From Miscanthus floridulus (taxonomy: Eukaryota; Streptophyta; Magnoliopsida; Poales; Poaceae), in assembly GCF_019320115.1 (NCBI RefSeq), contig NC_089587.1:102202166-102266165 (forward strand): a stretch of DNA of 64,000 bases, in the 5' to 3' direction. Within the stretch, counting starts at the first letter, position 1; every line of letters starts with the position of its first letter. This document shows, piece by piece, positions 52,630 through 64,000 of the stretch. The notes beneath the pieces were generated by a model. It made no database searches and had not been told where the DNA came from. It was given only the letters and a program-made list of their open reading frames with translations. A program made the translations under genes and the position numbers.

Positions 52630-53763
52630 ATCACTACGGGTACGGACACGGCCCTAAGGGATAGCCAGCACATTTGCAGTGGTAAATTTCTCGGTCACGT
52701 CCAATTGCTTGGCAGAGACACCGTCCGGCAAGCGCCACTAGAACGCGTGCAACAGGGACGCCAATATGAGCGGCACGACGCGCTCTGCCATGGGCAGGCC
52801 GGGACACTGCCTCCTGCCGGCCCGAATGGGATGAACTCGAACTCCTTCCCTCTAAATCCCATCTCGTCCTCCCTGTCCAAGAACCGCTCCGGGATGAACT
52901 CGTCCGGCCTCTCCCACGCCACCGGGTCCCACATTATCAACCAAATATGACGGTGCAGCCCTTGGGCATGGCGTAGCCTCCGATCTCGACGCCGTCCTCC
53001 GTGGCCTGGTGGGGCAGAAATGTTGGCGCCACCGGGTGCAGCCACATCGCCTCCTTCACCATGGCCTAAAGGTATGCAGCCCTGGCCCTGGGGGGTTCGA
53101 GCAGTGCGGTGGCACAGGGCCCTCGAGTTCAAGGGGCCCCAACCCCATATATGTAAGCTGTAGGTATAGGAGCCCAATAGCCCATAGGAAAGCCAGGAGC
53201 CCAGGACATGGAGAGGCACGTACGTGAACATGAAATGTGTCCATCATTTTGGCTTCCGCATCGGCGCATCGAGTTTCACCCTTCTGCTGCGCGGCCGCTC
53301 CGCTATGACCAGCGACTACGCGTTGTGCTTGTGCCATCGTCAATCGGTCGTGCGCCCCTATGTCGTGGAGCAACCAGCGTGCGGCTGCTAGCCGGTGGCG
53401 CCTAGCCCACTCTCTGTTCAGGCACTAGGGCAGTCGTAGACAAGACATCCAAAGTTTCGTATGGAGGTACCCAATAATTGCTCTCCTTTGATTGATGTAT
53501 GCCAAGTATATATATTTAATCAAGATTTAATTTGCTTTTCACCCCAGTATTTTTCATTAGAATACAGGGATTTAGGAATCCTTACGGAGTCAGGATATGA
53601 TGTTAACTGGGGCAGCAAATAATTTTTTGGAGTTGTATTAAAGGGCCCACCTTCCTAGCTTCGCTCTAGGTCTCTGAACTGACAGGACCAGGCCTGAAGG
53701 TATGGCAGGCTCACCGTGTCATGCTCCTCGATGCTCTCTTTGGCGCCAAGGGAGGCTTGGATC
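52630..53763 (-). pseudogene. CYP76-like P450 C-terminal fragment, split by a hAT element
   Basis: Minus strand: ASLGAKESIEEHDTVSLPYL (53697-53763), then after the hAT insert MVKEAMWLHPVAPTFLPHQ, WERPDEFIPERFLD, FRGKEFEFIPFGPAG (heme loop start), MAERVV and EKFTTANVLAIP to about 52658. It is a paralogue of the P450 at 42702-44225. Lesions: the K-helix ExxR arginine reads Trp (EAMW), a TAG lies at 53066-53068, a deletion and frameshifts surround the heme loop, so the cysteine signature is out of frame. Everything upstream of ~53763 is replaced by a Copia LTR, so most of the gene is missing here. Confidence 0.8.
53077..53696. mobile_element. hAT-type element inserted in the P450 fragment
   Basis: Inverted ends CAGCCCTGGCCCTG and (reversed right end) CAGGCCTGGTCCTG match at 12 of 14 bases. 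The target duplication AAGGTATG is perfect (53069-53076, 53697-53704). Removing 53077-53704 rejoins the P450 reading frame across PYL. 620 bp, no transposase. Confidence 0.85.
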
Positions 53764-53938
53764 TGAAAGAGTAATTAGAATGAATCGTGTTCTATTTCGT
53801 GCATTGTACACAATACATATGGGCAGCCAGGACGACACATGAGCCAGTCCACAAGCGATTACAACCACTCAATACAGGGTGCACACGCAGAGTATGGGCA
53901 ACACTCCAAATATAGAGTATGCTTGGCTATCACTAACA
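53764..53938 (-). repeat. Putative 3' LTR of the truncated Copia
   Basis: On the minus strand begins TGTTAGTGATAGCC right after the polypurine tract ACAGGGGAG and ends CTCTTTCA, a TG...CA unit of 175 bp. No second copy is present to prove the ends. The inner sequence TCTTTCAG could alternatively be read as a splice acceptor of the P450. Confidence 0.55.
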
Positions 53939-55666
53939 CTCCCCTGTAGTCTTATCGAGAGCACGACGAATGTTAAGACTGGATCGAAACTCCTGAACTA
54001 GAGACATTAGGAGACCTTTGGTGAAGATGTCGGCGTACTAGGATGTCGTGGGGACATGTAGAACCCAAACCTGACTGAGGGTGACACGCTCCCCAACAAA
54101 GTGGAGATCAATCTCAACGTGGTCCATGTGCTGATGCTAGACCCGATTGGTGGAGAGGTAGACAGCACTGACGTTGTCGCAATAAATCAAGGTGACACGA
54201 CGTTGATGGTGGCGAAGCCATGAAGCTTCAGCGACACCATTGGCCACGGCTCGATACTCAGCCTCTGCACTAGACTGGGAGACTGTGTGTTGGCGCTTGG
54301 AAGACTAGGACACCAGGTTGTCACCGAGGAACACCACGTAGCCAGAGGTCGAGCGGCAAGTGTCGAGGCAGCCGACCCAGTCCACATCAGTGTAAACAAC
54401 AAACTCGGTAGGCGAAGAGCGATGCAGAGTCTAAGCCAAGGGAAAGAGTACCCTGTAAGTACCGTAGTATCCGCTTGAGAACAGCAAAATGAGGCTCACG
54501 TGGATCATGCATGTAGAGGCATATCTGCGGGATGACATAGGCAATATCTAGACGAGTGAAAGTTAGATAATGTAGTGCACCAGCCAAACTGCAATATTGA
54601 GTGGAGTCGACGACTAGAGGACAATCAGCGGACAATTTGGAGTGCAAGTCGATGGGGGTTCTGTAGGGCTTGCAAGCACTCATCCCGGCATGCTCCAAGA
54701 TGTCCAGAGTGTACTGCCGCTGAGAGAGAAAAAGGCCATCATTGCAGCGAGTGACGGAGACACCTAGAAAGTGATGAAGCTGTTGCATGTCAGTCATAGC
54801 AAACTCATGCTGAAGGGCTGCAATAATGTGTTGAAGAACCCCAGTTGATGAGGTGGTGAGAACAATATCATTAACATAGAGCAGTAGATGCGCAAGTGAT
54901 ATGTGAACAGTGAAGTATCTAACTTGGCTTCAACAAAACCAAGGGACAGGAGATGGGAGGCGAACCTTGTATGCCAAGTACGGGGAGCCTACTTCAAACC
55001 ATAAAGAGACTTGTTGAGCCGACAAACATAATCAGGACTTGATGAATCAACAAATCTAGAGGGCTGCACGTAGTAGACTATCTCTGTCATAGTGCCTTGC
55101 AAGAATGCATTTTTGACATCCAGCTGATGAATAGGCCAATTTTGAGACAATGCCAGGGAGAGGACCACTCGAACTGTTGCTAGCTTCACTACAGGACTAA
55201 AAGTCTCGTCATAATCAATATCGGGCCATTGTGTTAATCCCCATAGAACCCAGTGAGCCTTATAACGATCAAGTGAACCATCAGGAAGAAGTTTGTGGCG
55301 ATAGATCTATTTATTGATGACCAGATTTACGCTAGGAGGTCAAGAATTAGGCACCAAGTGTTGTTGGTGATGGGTGCATCAAACTCAGCTTGCATAGCGG
55401 AGCGCCAATTGGGGTCTGACAGAGCGTCGTGAACGGAGCAAGGCAATGGCGACATGGGCACAACATGGAGCTTTGGACGATCCATAGGCTAAGCGATGCT
55501 AGGCTTGTCGCGCGTGCGCATTGGATGCGTGTTGTCAATCGACGGGATGCCAACTAGTCGAGTGGAGGCGGTGCAGCTGGTGCCACTAGCAGCAACCTAG
55601 GTGCGAGCCATAGGGGCAGCGATACCAACAGCATGGGGTGGCGCCACTGAGGATAAGGCATGGTCG
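53764..55666 (-). pseudogene. Truncated Copia element (Ale/Retrofit-like)
   Basis: Minus-strand Copia remnants in order: a pre-RT block CSVHDALSDPNWRSAMQAEF (near 55440), RT core LALSQNWPIHQLDVKNAFLQ and DYVCRLNKSLYGLK (55189-54989), the RT-RNase H bridge MQQLHHFLGVSVTR and LKRILRYLQGTL (54797-54387), and RNase H remains to about 54190. Many stops and shifts. It is followed by PPT-like CTACAGGGGAG and a putative 175-bp 3' LTR. The 5' part is cut off at 55666 by the LTR of the next element. Confidence 0.8.
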
Positions 55667-57842
55667 TGTAAGTGCATCTAGCCCTTTAGTGGGTTTTGGT
55701 GAATTGAATGACAACACCATGAAAGGTCTAACAAGTTTGCTAAGTGTTGAACAGGGAATTGATTTTATTGCATACACTTGTGGATTGTGGAATGGGAAGT
55801 GTATATATGTTCAACAAGAAGGCAAACTTGATGATATTCCACATAATGTTCAAATCAAGGCCAAAATTGTGTATTGTTGTATTGGAAGATCATGAAAACA
55901 ATATAGTTCAAGAGAAAGACAACAATGCAAATGGAGTTGATGATTTTGGATTGATCTCAATAATGGCTTGCTTTGCATGAACAAGAAAAGTTTGATAGTG
56001 GATTAGCTTTGATCAAGGATTGAAGAATGAATCAAGAATGTATAAGTGAGGAAATGTTAAGCAATGGTGAAATGACAAAGGAGACAATGTATAATGGATA
56101 TAAGATGTTCTCTACATTGGTTTGCTTGTATGGATAAAGATTTGAAAAATCACTTTGCATTGACTTGATCAAGCTAAAAGTATAAAGATAGATATTGAAG
56201 TGAGTATTAGGAGTATCAAGCCAAAATAAAGAGGAGATAAGAAATCATGAATTGGCTTGACCATATTGATGTTGATTCATATATGTCTTTATCTGAATCA
56301 AACTAAAGCTTGATTGATCTCAACATTCATATCTAGAAGATATTCAAGCAAGGACCACAATTTTGAAGAAATAGTTTTTCAATAGATACTTAATATGATG
56401 TGACTTGAGTATGGCCTGATAAGGTGAAGACAACAAGGAAAGGGCTTTGAGGGACTAAGCAAAGGTGAAGGGTAAGCGATGGCTTGAGGACTGAGGTACC
56501 ATGGCTAAGGTGAAGAAGAGAGTACTTGCATTGATTTGAGGAACTAATCGAGCTATGATGAGTCATATTGTGTTGTGGATCAAATCATTATTGGAAGTGA
56601 CTTGAAGCCATGGATTGAACTCACATATGTTGAAATGGTTCAAGTCACATGCTCAAGGTATAATGGGAATGAGGACAATACATTCGATGGTGGAGCCCCC
56701 AATTATAAAAAGGATGCGGTGACCAACTTAAAGGTGTTTAAATTCTTTGACATTTTGAATTTGAATTTAGGAAAAGCTGTACAATATAGGGGATACAATA
56801 CACAAGATTTAATGTGCTACCAAGTGCTCATTTACCCACCAAATATCCTTAAAGCCTCAGCCAAGACAACAAGCTTTGCAATCCTATCTTTTGTGCTGCC
56901 TGGCAGGTGAGGCACTGCCATGCTAAAGTGAGGCACTACCATAGTTTAGCCATGGCACTGCCATGACTTAACTGACCGTTGGGAGCAGGGGGTATTTACA
57001 CCCCTTATCTTCGTCCCCAATGGCTCTCTAGAACCTCCTGCTCATTCCAGCTCAACAAAAATAGAAAAGAGCTGCTCTCTCTCTCCCTCACTCACCATTG
57101 GAGACCCTCAAGCTTCTCCCTTTGATTCCCTTCCAAATGCAAGAGGGTTTGAGCCTCCAAACTGCATTAGAGAGCAGCCCCAACTGTCCTTCATCTCCTA
57201 GAGCACTTGGTTCATGTTCAAGCTGGTGGATTATGTTTGTTACTCTTAGAGCTTGCTCCTAGCCAGCAAGAGCGTCGCCCGTGGAGCTTACCAACTTGTG
57301 TGGAAGCCCTAGGAGGTTTGTAATAACCCCAAACAGCTAGTGAAATCACCCCTCATCTCAAGAGTTCATTCTCTTGACTTGAGAACAAGAAAAGGGTTGA
57401 AAGAGACCCAAAGCCTTTACGGCAACCTAAACAACATGGACATAGGCAAGCCTTAGTGGTGAGCTAAACCATGGGATAAATCGGTGTCTCACTTGTGTTC
57501 TTATGATTTGCATTGCTATACTTGTATTTGTGGTGATTCTAGGGTTTGGTCCCGATCTACTTGCTCGTGCACTTCTGCCAACATCCAGGTAGTGGAATAG
57601 GCTCTACACTACCCTAGGAACATCAGTAATTTGCTTGATCTATTTTTCCTTGGGTAGTTTTTGAATTGTAGTTCGAGCTTGTCTACAGGCGTGGCAGTGC
57701 CGCACTTTTGTGAGGCAGTGTCATAGTGCAGCAGTGCTGCACCTTGGGAGCAGTAGTGTCACACCTAGAAATTAACTTCTGCTATGAGTTTGTTTTAAAT
57801 AGGCCTATTCACCCCTATCTAGGCGATATCAAGGTCCTTTCA
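55667..57842 (+). repeat. 5' LTR of the gag-only element
   Basis: Starts TGTAAGTGCATCTAGCCC, a start I recall from large grass LTR elements; ends AGGTCCTTTCA directly before the primer-binding site. Near 56885-56980 and 57690-57760 it carries repeated GGCAGTGCC / GCAGTGCTGC motifs. No gene within. Confidence 0.75.
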
Positions 57843-57844
57843 AT

Positions 57845-57856
57845 CGGTATCGGAGC
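57845..57856 (+). promoter_or_regulatory. Primer-binding site of the gag-only element
   Basis: CGGTATCGGAGC, two bases different from TGGTATCAGAGC, the complement of the initiator-Met tRNA 3' end used by most plant Copia elements. Lies two bases after the LTR. Confidence 0.7.
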
Positions 57857-57894
57857 AAGGCTCTCAATTTAAGGCTTAACTGCCTTGGGAGACG

Positions 57895-60049
57895 ATGTCG
57901 ACAAGTGAGAAGGTATCTCTAGAACTTCTACTCTTAAATGACTCAAATTATGCATCTTGTTCTACTAGTGTCCTTGATGTTTTTAGAGCCATGGGTCCTC
58001 ATATTGAGCGGATTGTAGATGTGAGCATTTTACCTCCTAGTGATGATTTGGACATCTTATCTAAAGATGAAGTAAAAGTTTACAACACAATGCTCAAGCT
58101 ACTAATGTCTTATTTAGTGCTTTGAGTGAAGATGTTTTTGATGCCATCATATTTGGAGATGATGAACCACTTGATGATGCTCATATCATTTGGACCACAC
58201 TCAAAGAAAAATATGACAAGTCCAAATGTAATGAGAAGTTGGTCTCATTTGAGGAACCACTCGAGGAGTGCTCAACTTCAGCGACAAATGAAGGGCCTCA
58301 AGTGATTCTCCCAAAAGGTCCAAGTGATCATGCCACATCCACGTCTTCTCCAATATACGACTTAATGGAGGAAACTTATGATCAGTGGAGGCCAAATGAT
58401 GAATTCGCCTCACCCAGAAGCTCAACTCTCTATGCCAGTCCTCATTTGGGTCTCATGGCAAAGAAAGAGAAGAATGTGGCAAGTGAGAGTGAGAGTGAAG
58501 GTGAAAGTGAGAGTGAAGATGAAAGTGATGATGATGAGTTCAGTCAACATTTGGAATGTCTAAGCAAGAAAGGCAAGTTGATGGTGTTCAAGCTCATAGA
58601 GAAAATTCAACATCAAGAAGAACACTTCACAAGCAAGAAGAGTTTCTCATCAATAAGATCAAATGCTTGAAGAAGTTGACCAAAAAGCATGAAAAGCTTA
58701 AGTGCTCTCATGCTAGTTTGGTCGAAAAGTATGAGAACTTGTCAATTGAGCAAACTCGTACTATTAACTCTCTATCTTGTGTTGCCAAATTAGAAGATGA
58801 GAATTATGTGCTCAAGGACAAAGTGGAAAGGCTCACTAGCAAGAATGAGATCTTACAAGAAGATCATGATGAGCTTTTGTGCTCTCATGAGAAGCTTATG
58901 GATTCTCATCTTATGCTAGAAATTGCTCATGAAATTGTGGTAACAACGGTAAAATCATACCAACCTCACACTCATAAGTGCACATGTACACAAGTTCCAT
59001 ATATTTTATCATGTGCTAACAATTTTTTCTCTCAAGCAAGCCAACCTTCCGTTGAGCATGTAATTGTAGAAATTTGTGATGATTCCATTACAAAAGAAAA
59101 TTAAGAGCTTAAGGAAGAAGTTGAGAGGCTAAGAAGGGACTTGATTCAATGGAAGGGCAAGTGCAATGCTCAACCTTCTCAAGATAACTATAATGACATG
59201 GTGAAGAAGCTTGAGAAGGGATCAACCGAAGCATGCATCAAGCCCCATCAAGGACACAAGTCTAATAGTGCCAAAGTCAATAGAAAATTTGAAGAAGTGC
59301 AATTTGTCCAAAATGCAGCAGTTCAGCTCAAGGATACAGAGGTTCTAGGATGCGGCAGTGCTACATCACAGTGCAGTAGTGCCGCACTTGGGCAGAACAA
59401 CAAAGCCTCCAAGGCCACCAAGGTGCAACTTCAACCAAAAGAAGACTCTCATCACTTTGCTTTAGGTGCAAGAAGGAGGGTCACCATGTAAGATTGCTCC
59501 TTGAAGAAAGAAAACAAAGGCATGAGAAAGATTCAAGAGAAGAAGAAAATGGCTCATGTCAAGTGCCTCAAGTGTTCCAACATGGGACACAATGCCTCTA
59601 TGTGTTCCAACAAGGTTGATGACCAAGCCACACTTCCAAAGAAGAAGACAAGAAGAAACAAGAGGAAATGTTATGGTTGCAATGAGAAGGGACATGAAAT
59701 TGGCTCATGTTCTAACAAGAAAAGTGAAAGCCTTGTATCATCAAGAAAGAGGCTCATTAGCAAGGTAGCAAACAAGAAGCAAGACAAAAAGATATCTTAC
59801 AAGATCAAGCACCGCATTTGCTACACTTGCCGAGGAAAAGGACATCTAAGTATGGATTGTCTCATGGGTAACACTCCTAAGCTCAACTCATCAATTGATT
59901 CAAATTTGCTTAGGAGGTCCAAAAATGACACTTGTGCTAGAAAGGTGATTTGTTCCCCACGTGCTAGCACAAAGGCCATTTGGGTGCCTAAGTCTCTTAT
60001 GACTAACCTTGATGGACCCAACATAGTTTGGGTACCAAGTTGTGCTTGA
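57895..60049 (+). pseudogene. gag: Gag-like protein with three zinc knuckles, broken
   Basis: Begins MSTSEKVSLELLLLNDSNYA with an MGPHIERIVD block like Copia (SIRE-side) gags, changes frame near 58120 (EDVFDAIIFGDDEPLDDAH, IWTTLKEKYD), passes an acidic SESEGESESEDESDDDE tract (about 58480-58540), changes frame again near 58555, then has a long coiled-coil-like section. Three CCHC knuckles follow: CLKCSNMGHNASMC, CYGCNEKGHEIGSC and CYTCRGKGHLSMDC (59550-59860). It closes IWVPKSLMTNLDGPNIVWVP and a natural-looking stop at about 60049. Further stops at 59102 and 59489. With two shifts and two stops this copy is not translatable as one protein. Confidence 0.8.
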
Positions 60050-63000
60050 TGAGTGTTGTAGGTACTTGAAGGTGGTATGAAGCTTTGGGGTGCTTGAGCA
60101 AGTTAATTGAAAATATCATCTCAAGCTATCAATCTTATTCATATTGTATATTTTCTCAAGATTGACCCAAGGACAACTTGATGGATATATTTCTAACTTC
60201 ATACTCACCTCGAGTAAGATCTTATTCATGTTGTAGATAATGAGGAACCACCTTGCAAGGCAATCAAGCAAATGGCCATTGGTGATATTAGACCACAAGA
60301 AATTCGGGCCACTATAGAGGAGGATCCTTAAGTTGTCGTTGCTCCAGAACTAGCTGATGCAGCATCTGCGGTAGTGCTGCACCTCTAAGCGGCAGTGCCA
60401 CGCAGCAACAAGGAGTAGTAGTTGACAACAGTCTAGTTCGAGGACAAAACTTACAACCCATATTTGAGCAAGAAGAAGATGAAACTCATGATGGAAGTGA
60501 TTCATTTCTATGTGATGAAAATGGATGGTCAACTCAAAACCAATCTCTGGTGCCATAACCAAGAGCTCACCAAAATATTGAAAAGGAGTGGTAATCTCTA
60601 AAATCACAAGAGCATGATATTTTCAAATTTTACTCCTTTGTGTCTTGTGTAGCCACTTAGGAAAATAAAGCACTTGAGGATATAAATTGGTTGTTGGTCA
60701 TTCTGGATAAAAAGTATGATTGGAATTGAATTGATCATCCACACCAAGCAACATACATGACTTGGGTTTTCTTTGTGGACTTCAAACCAAGAATTTCAAG
60801 AAAACCAAGAATAAAGAATCAAGCTCAAGTAGAGGCACTCATCACTCACACTTCAAGAACTCTCTACTTGATGAAATCTTGTCTTATGATAGATTGCCAA
60901 ATTCTCATTCTTATCTTATGGCCATCTACATGTTCTAATGGTTGTAAGTATTTCTTGGCATACTTCAATTCAAATATTCTATTGTTGCCATGAACTAGAC
61001 GTAGAGTGAAATCCTAAGTTCTTAAGTGAATAAAGTGCTATGTGAGAAATTCAAATACTTAGAGCACTTATCAAAAGGGAATTTACTCTATTACTAGTGT
61101 CGTGAGACTAATCTTTCTCTCTAAGTGATTTGTGTAGTCTCACTAAATGAGAATGTGTTTCTTGAATGGAGTGTTCTATCATAGGAAGATCATCAATCCA
61201 AAACTATGTGATGTGCTCTCTCTCTCTCTAGTTAATTTGTAATTGATTTATCTATTTTAGCCACTCACCATAATATGGCTTAAATCTAACATTTTGGACT
61301 CAATTGACCAACCATGCACATTTCCATTTCCATTCCACTCTAAAGAATGTGCATGATGGTTTATGGGAGATTTAGTCCATGTTATGAGGTTTCTCTATTT
61401 TAGTAACCCATTTGTCTTCCACACATGAAAGGTTACTAAATGAGAAACTTGTGCTTGTGTTACTAATGCCCTCTTGTGTTGAGCTTATTTATAGAAAATC
61501 AAGAAAAAGAGGTTGTGTTTGTTTAACTAAATAAACCACAAGCCCATGGTAACTCTTCACCTGAAGAAAGATGAGGTTGCTAGAGGCCAAAGAGACCAAA
61601 TTCCTAGTTTGGATAAAAATAAGTTTGAGGTTGAGTTGAATAAGCTATATTGGAAGAATTCACAAGACAACAAGTATCAATAAGAGAACTGAATGGAAAT
61701 AACATCTTGTGAGTATTCTCAACCAAATTCACCTCAAGATTGGACATGAAGAAGAGAAGAATTGGGAATTATCAAATCTAACCAGAAAATTGAAATTCTA
61801 AATTGGCTGCCTTCAAGCATGGATTTGGAAGTTTAAATACTAATGAATTGGCCTAAAACTTTGTGAGCATACTATAAACATATAATATTTATTGTTGTAC
61901 AGTTGGCATGAAGATTGATTTAGAAGAAAGTCAGTTTTGAGTCGAATTCTCTTAGCTTCAACACTACAGTTTCAGACCTTAGTAGTTTTGGTAGAAAATT
62001 GATTTGACTGACCAAATGAGTCCAAATGAGCTGAAATTTTCACAGCAGTTAGAGGATTCATGGGGGCACATCTCAGCCAAATTTCATGCATATTGGACTA
62101 GTAGTATGAGGGATATGAAATTTTCTCCAAGGAAGATAGAATCTGAAAACTCACTGTATTGAATTGGATTGCATTGTAACAACAAGATTAAGTTGGCTCT
62201 CAAGTTGGTCATGAAGAATCGGTAAAAATGATAAGCATCAGTTTGGTCTAAAGGAATTGCAATGAAAGAGAAAGACTCACACAAGGGTCCAAAGAGTTGC
62301 AATCAAAATACAAGAAGCAACAAGTAATTGAAACTGATTGGAACTTGAAGAAATTAGCTACAAGCTTTCAGAAACTGCTGCTGAGATAAATTGAAACTAG
62401 TTGACTTCAGCAGTTACAAGTAGCAGCAATGAGTTACAATCAGTTGAAATTACTTGAAATCAATTGGAAGCAACTAGAATTAGCTGAAACTAATTGGACT
62501 ACAAGCAGTTTAAAGGAGTTTGAATCAGTTGGAGTATAGTGTAAACTTCTCCCTTGACCTCATAATCATTGATGTGCATGAGTATACTTTGTGTACTCTT
62601 ATATGCACAAATTGAGGGGGAGTTAAGACTATATCTTGTGGGACTAATAGTTTCTTTCAAAGTTAATATTTAGTAGTCTCACACACATTGGAAAAAGAAG
62701 AACATCAAAGGATGATGGATGGTTCCAATGGAAGCCTTGGGTGCTCCAAAGGTTATTCTAGGAGTTCTTGGTCTTTATAAACCAAGTGCTCCTGGTTTAT
62801 TATCGAATGCCCCAATCCTTTAGTGGAATTAGATTTGAATGAGTTGGAGAAAATAATTGAAGAGTGGGCTTTCATTGCTATTTCTCCTCTCTAGAGCTCA
62901 TCATATGCACATGATCCATCTCATTAATCACCCAGGATCTTATCAACAAAGAGTGGTAACTCCTAGTTCACTATTTGCAAAATTCATGAATTTTACCTTT

Positions 63001-64000
63001 GCTTTCTGTGTGAGTTGCTTTAGGTAAAGAAAGAACTAGGAACCAAGTATGGATCTTGGATGATCATAAGAGCTCTAATTCACCATGAGTCATCAAGTGA
63101 AGAACTATGGCTATCCAAATCATCAAGTCTCACTTATGATGGTCATATCAATGTGGTGATCTATCTACCTTGGTGGTGGTATGTTTCCTTGGCATAATTT
63201 TAATTGTTGCAAATTTATCATGCCTTGACCAAGATATATGATGAACTCCTCTTGATTCTTAAACCGATTAAAGTGCACTTCACAAAGTAATTCGAGTACT
63301 TGATGCACATATTAAGGGGGAGCCCATTCTATGTCTCGTGTCTTTTGAGACTAATATTTCTTCTAGTGAATTTATGTAGTCTCTAGGTGAGAATGAGTTT
63401 TCTCATGGGTATGCTACATTGACTCAATCCAAATTGGTAAAGTTATCTCTCATATTCATTTGGATTGCAATTTTATCTCTTGTGTTGCTACTCTCCATAA
63501 TATAGCTTAAATTCCCTTGTTTGGACTTAATTGACCAAAAGTGCACATGTTCTTGCCTTCCACATATATATGTATGCACTATTAAAAAGGGGAAATTTAG
63601 TCTATGTTATGAGGTTTTGCAATTAGTGACTTACATGCCTTCCACATCCAAAGGGTCACTAGTTGTGAAACTGTAGCTTGTGCAATTTAATGCTATCCCT
63701 TGTCTTTGTGAGCATTCCCTAGGTGACATTATGAGATATGAGCATTCTTTCCAATTGGCATTAACTTGTGAAGACTCCTTCATTTGGTGTCAAAATTGTG
63801 AAGATCATATTTCAATTGGTATTAGTGGATAATCTTTCAATTTAGAATATCAAGAAATATGTCTTCAGCCATGATTAAAAGAGATGGGCACAAATGAAAT
63901 CTATTTGCATTATGCCAAGCCCATCAAAGCACTAAATTCAAAATATCATGATAATGGTGGAGATTATGAGGCTTAGAACAAAGGTATATCGCTCCACGAA
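60050..64000 (+). other. Non-coding 3' part of the gag-only element
   Basis: No protein is recognised. Related blocks recur: about 61050-61470 resembles 63290-63680 (AATTTAGTC-ATGTTATGAGG, GACT(C/T)AATTGACCAA, CACACATGAAAGGTTACTA-like phrases). Polypurine-like AGGGGGAGTTAAGA (about 62613) and AAGGGGGAGCCCA (about 63316) occur well inside. 62330-62540 is rich in AGTTGAAA / CAGTTG repeats. Confidence 0.55.

Larger units (their letters stand above)
55667..64000 (+). mobile_element. Large gag-only LTR element (TR-GAG-like), 5' part
   Basis: A ~2.18-kb 5' LTR (TGTAAGTGCATCTAGCCC to CCTTTCA, 55667-57842) is followed by a primer-binding site and a gag-like region with three zinc knuckles (57895-60049). 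From 60050 to the window end I find no protease, integrase, RT or RNase H. The 3' LTR is outside the window. This fits the non-autonomous class described as TR-GAG elements, which rely on polymerase from others. A pol lying beyond 64000 cannot be strictly excluded, but four kilobases without it make that unlikely. Confidence 0.75.

Noticed and set aside
1..64000. CRISPR arrays, bacterial operons, ribosome-binding sites or rRNA genes
   Set aside because: The window is plant nuclear DNA with spliced genes; none of these signatures is present.

Overview
This window is plant nuclear DNA, almost certainly from a grass (Poaceae). The evidence is spliced plant genes, grass-type MITEs, a CACTA element, Tat-type Gypsy and Copia retrotransposons, and a cytochrome P450 of the CYP76 type. 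It holds two intact host genes set in nested transposons. Exon coordinates are hand-derived from splice sites, reading-frame continuity and family knowledge; no searches were run.

Layout. 1-2362: 5' end of a CACTA DNA transposon with a broken TNP2-type transposase. 2363-9673: gene-poor, with a Helitron-like terminus near 5447 and a degenerate tandem repeat at 8110-8450. 9674-13941 (minus): an intact 13-exon gene for the B subunit of DNA polymerase epsilon (DPB2), with E2F-like promoter sites and a predicted U12-type AT-AC intron. 14290-14769: MITEs. 15858-29032: a complete Tat-like Gypsy retrotransposon on the minus strand with apparently identical 473-bp LTRs, a GCAGG target duplication and a separate spliced gene in antisense; it split an older ~145-bp tandem repeat. 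29858-34847 (plus): an intact glutamate decarboxylase gene (GAD) with two candidate first coding exons and two transposons in one intron.

35180-42640: dense small DNA transposons, several with perfect target duplications, and an inverted repeat of a retrotransposon gag-like fragment. 42702-44225 (minus): a frameshifted CYP76-like P450. 44445-44830: a LINE fragment. 44970-51704 (plus): a full-length but decayed Copia element (501-bp LTRs, GTAAG target duplication). 52630-53763: a second P450 fragment split by a hAT element and abutted by a truncated Copia (53764-55666), which is itself interrupted by a large gag-only LTR element (55667 to beyond the window end).

The two working host genes serve unrelated roles: DPB2 in leading-strand DNA replication, GAD in calcium-responsive GABA synthesis. 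Everything else coding is of transposon origin or a decayed P450. The best leads are the paired GAD first exons, the AT-AC intron, the antisense gene and the repeated polypurine-like motif in the Gypsy element, a probable Copia gag start codon inside the LTR joined by splicing across the primer-binding site, and recurrent amber stops where glutamine is expected.
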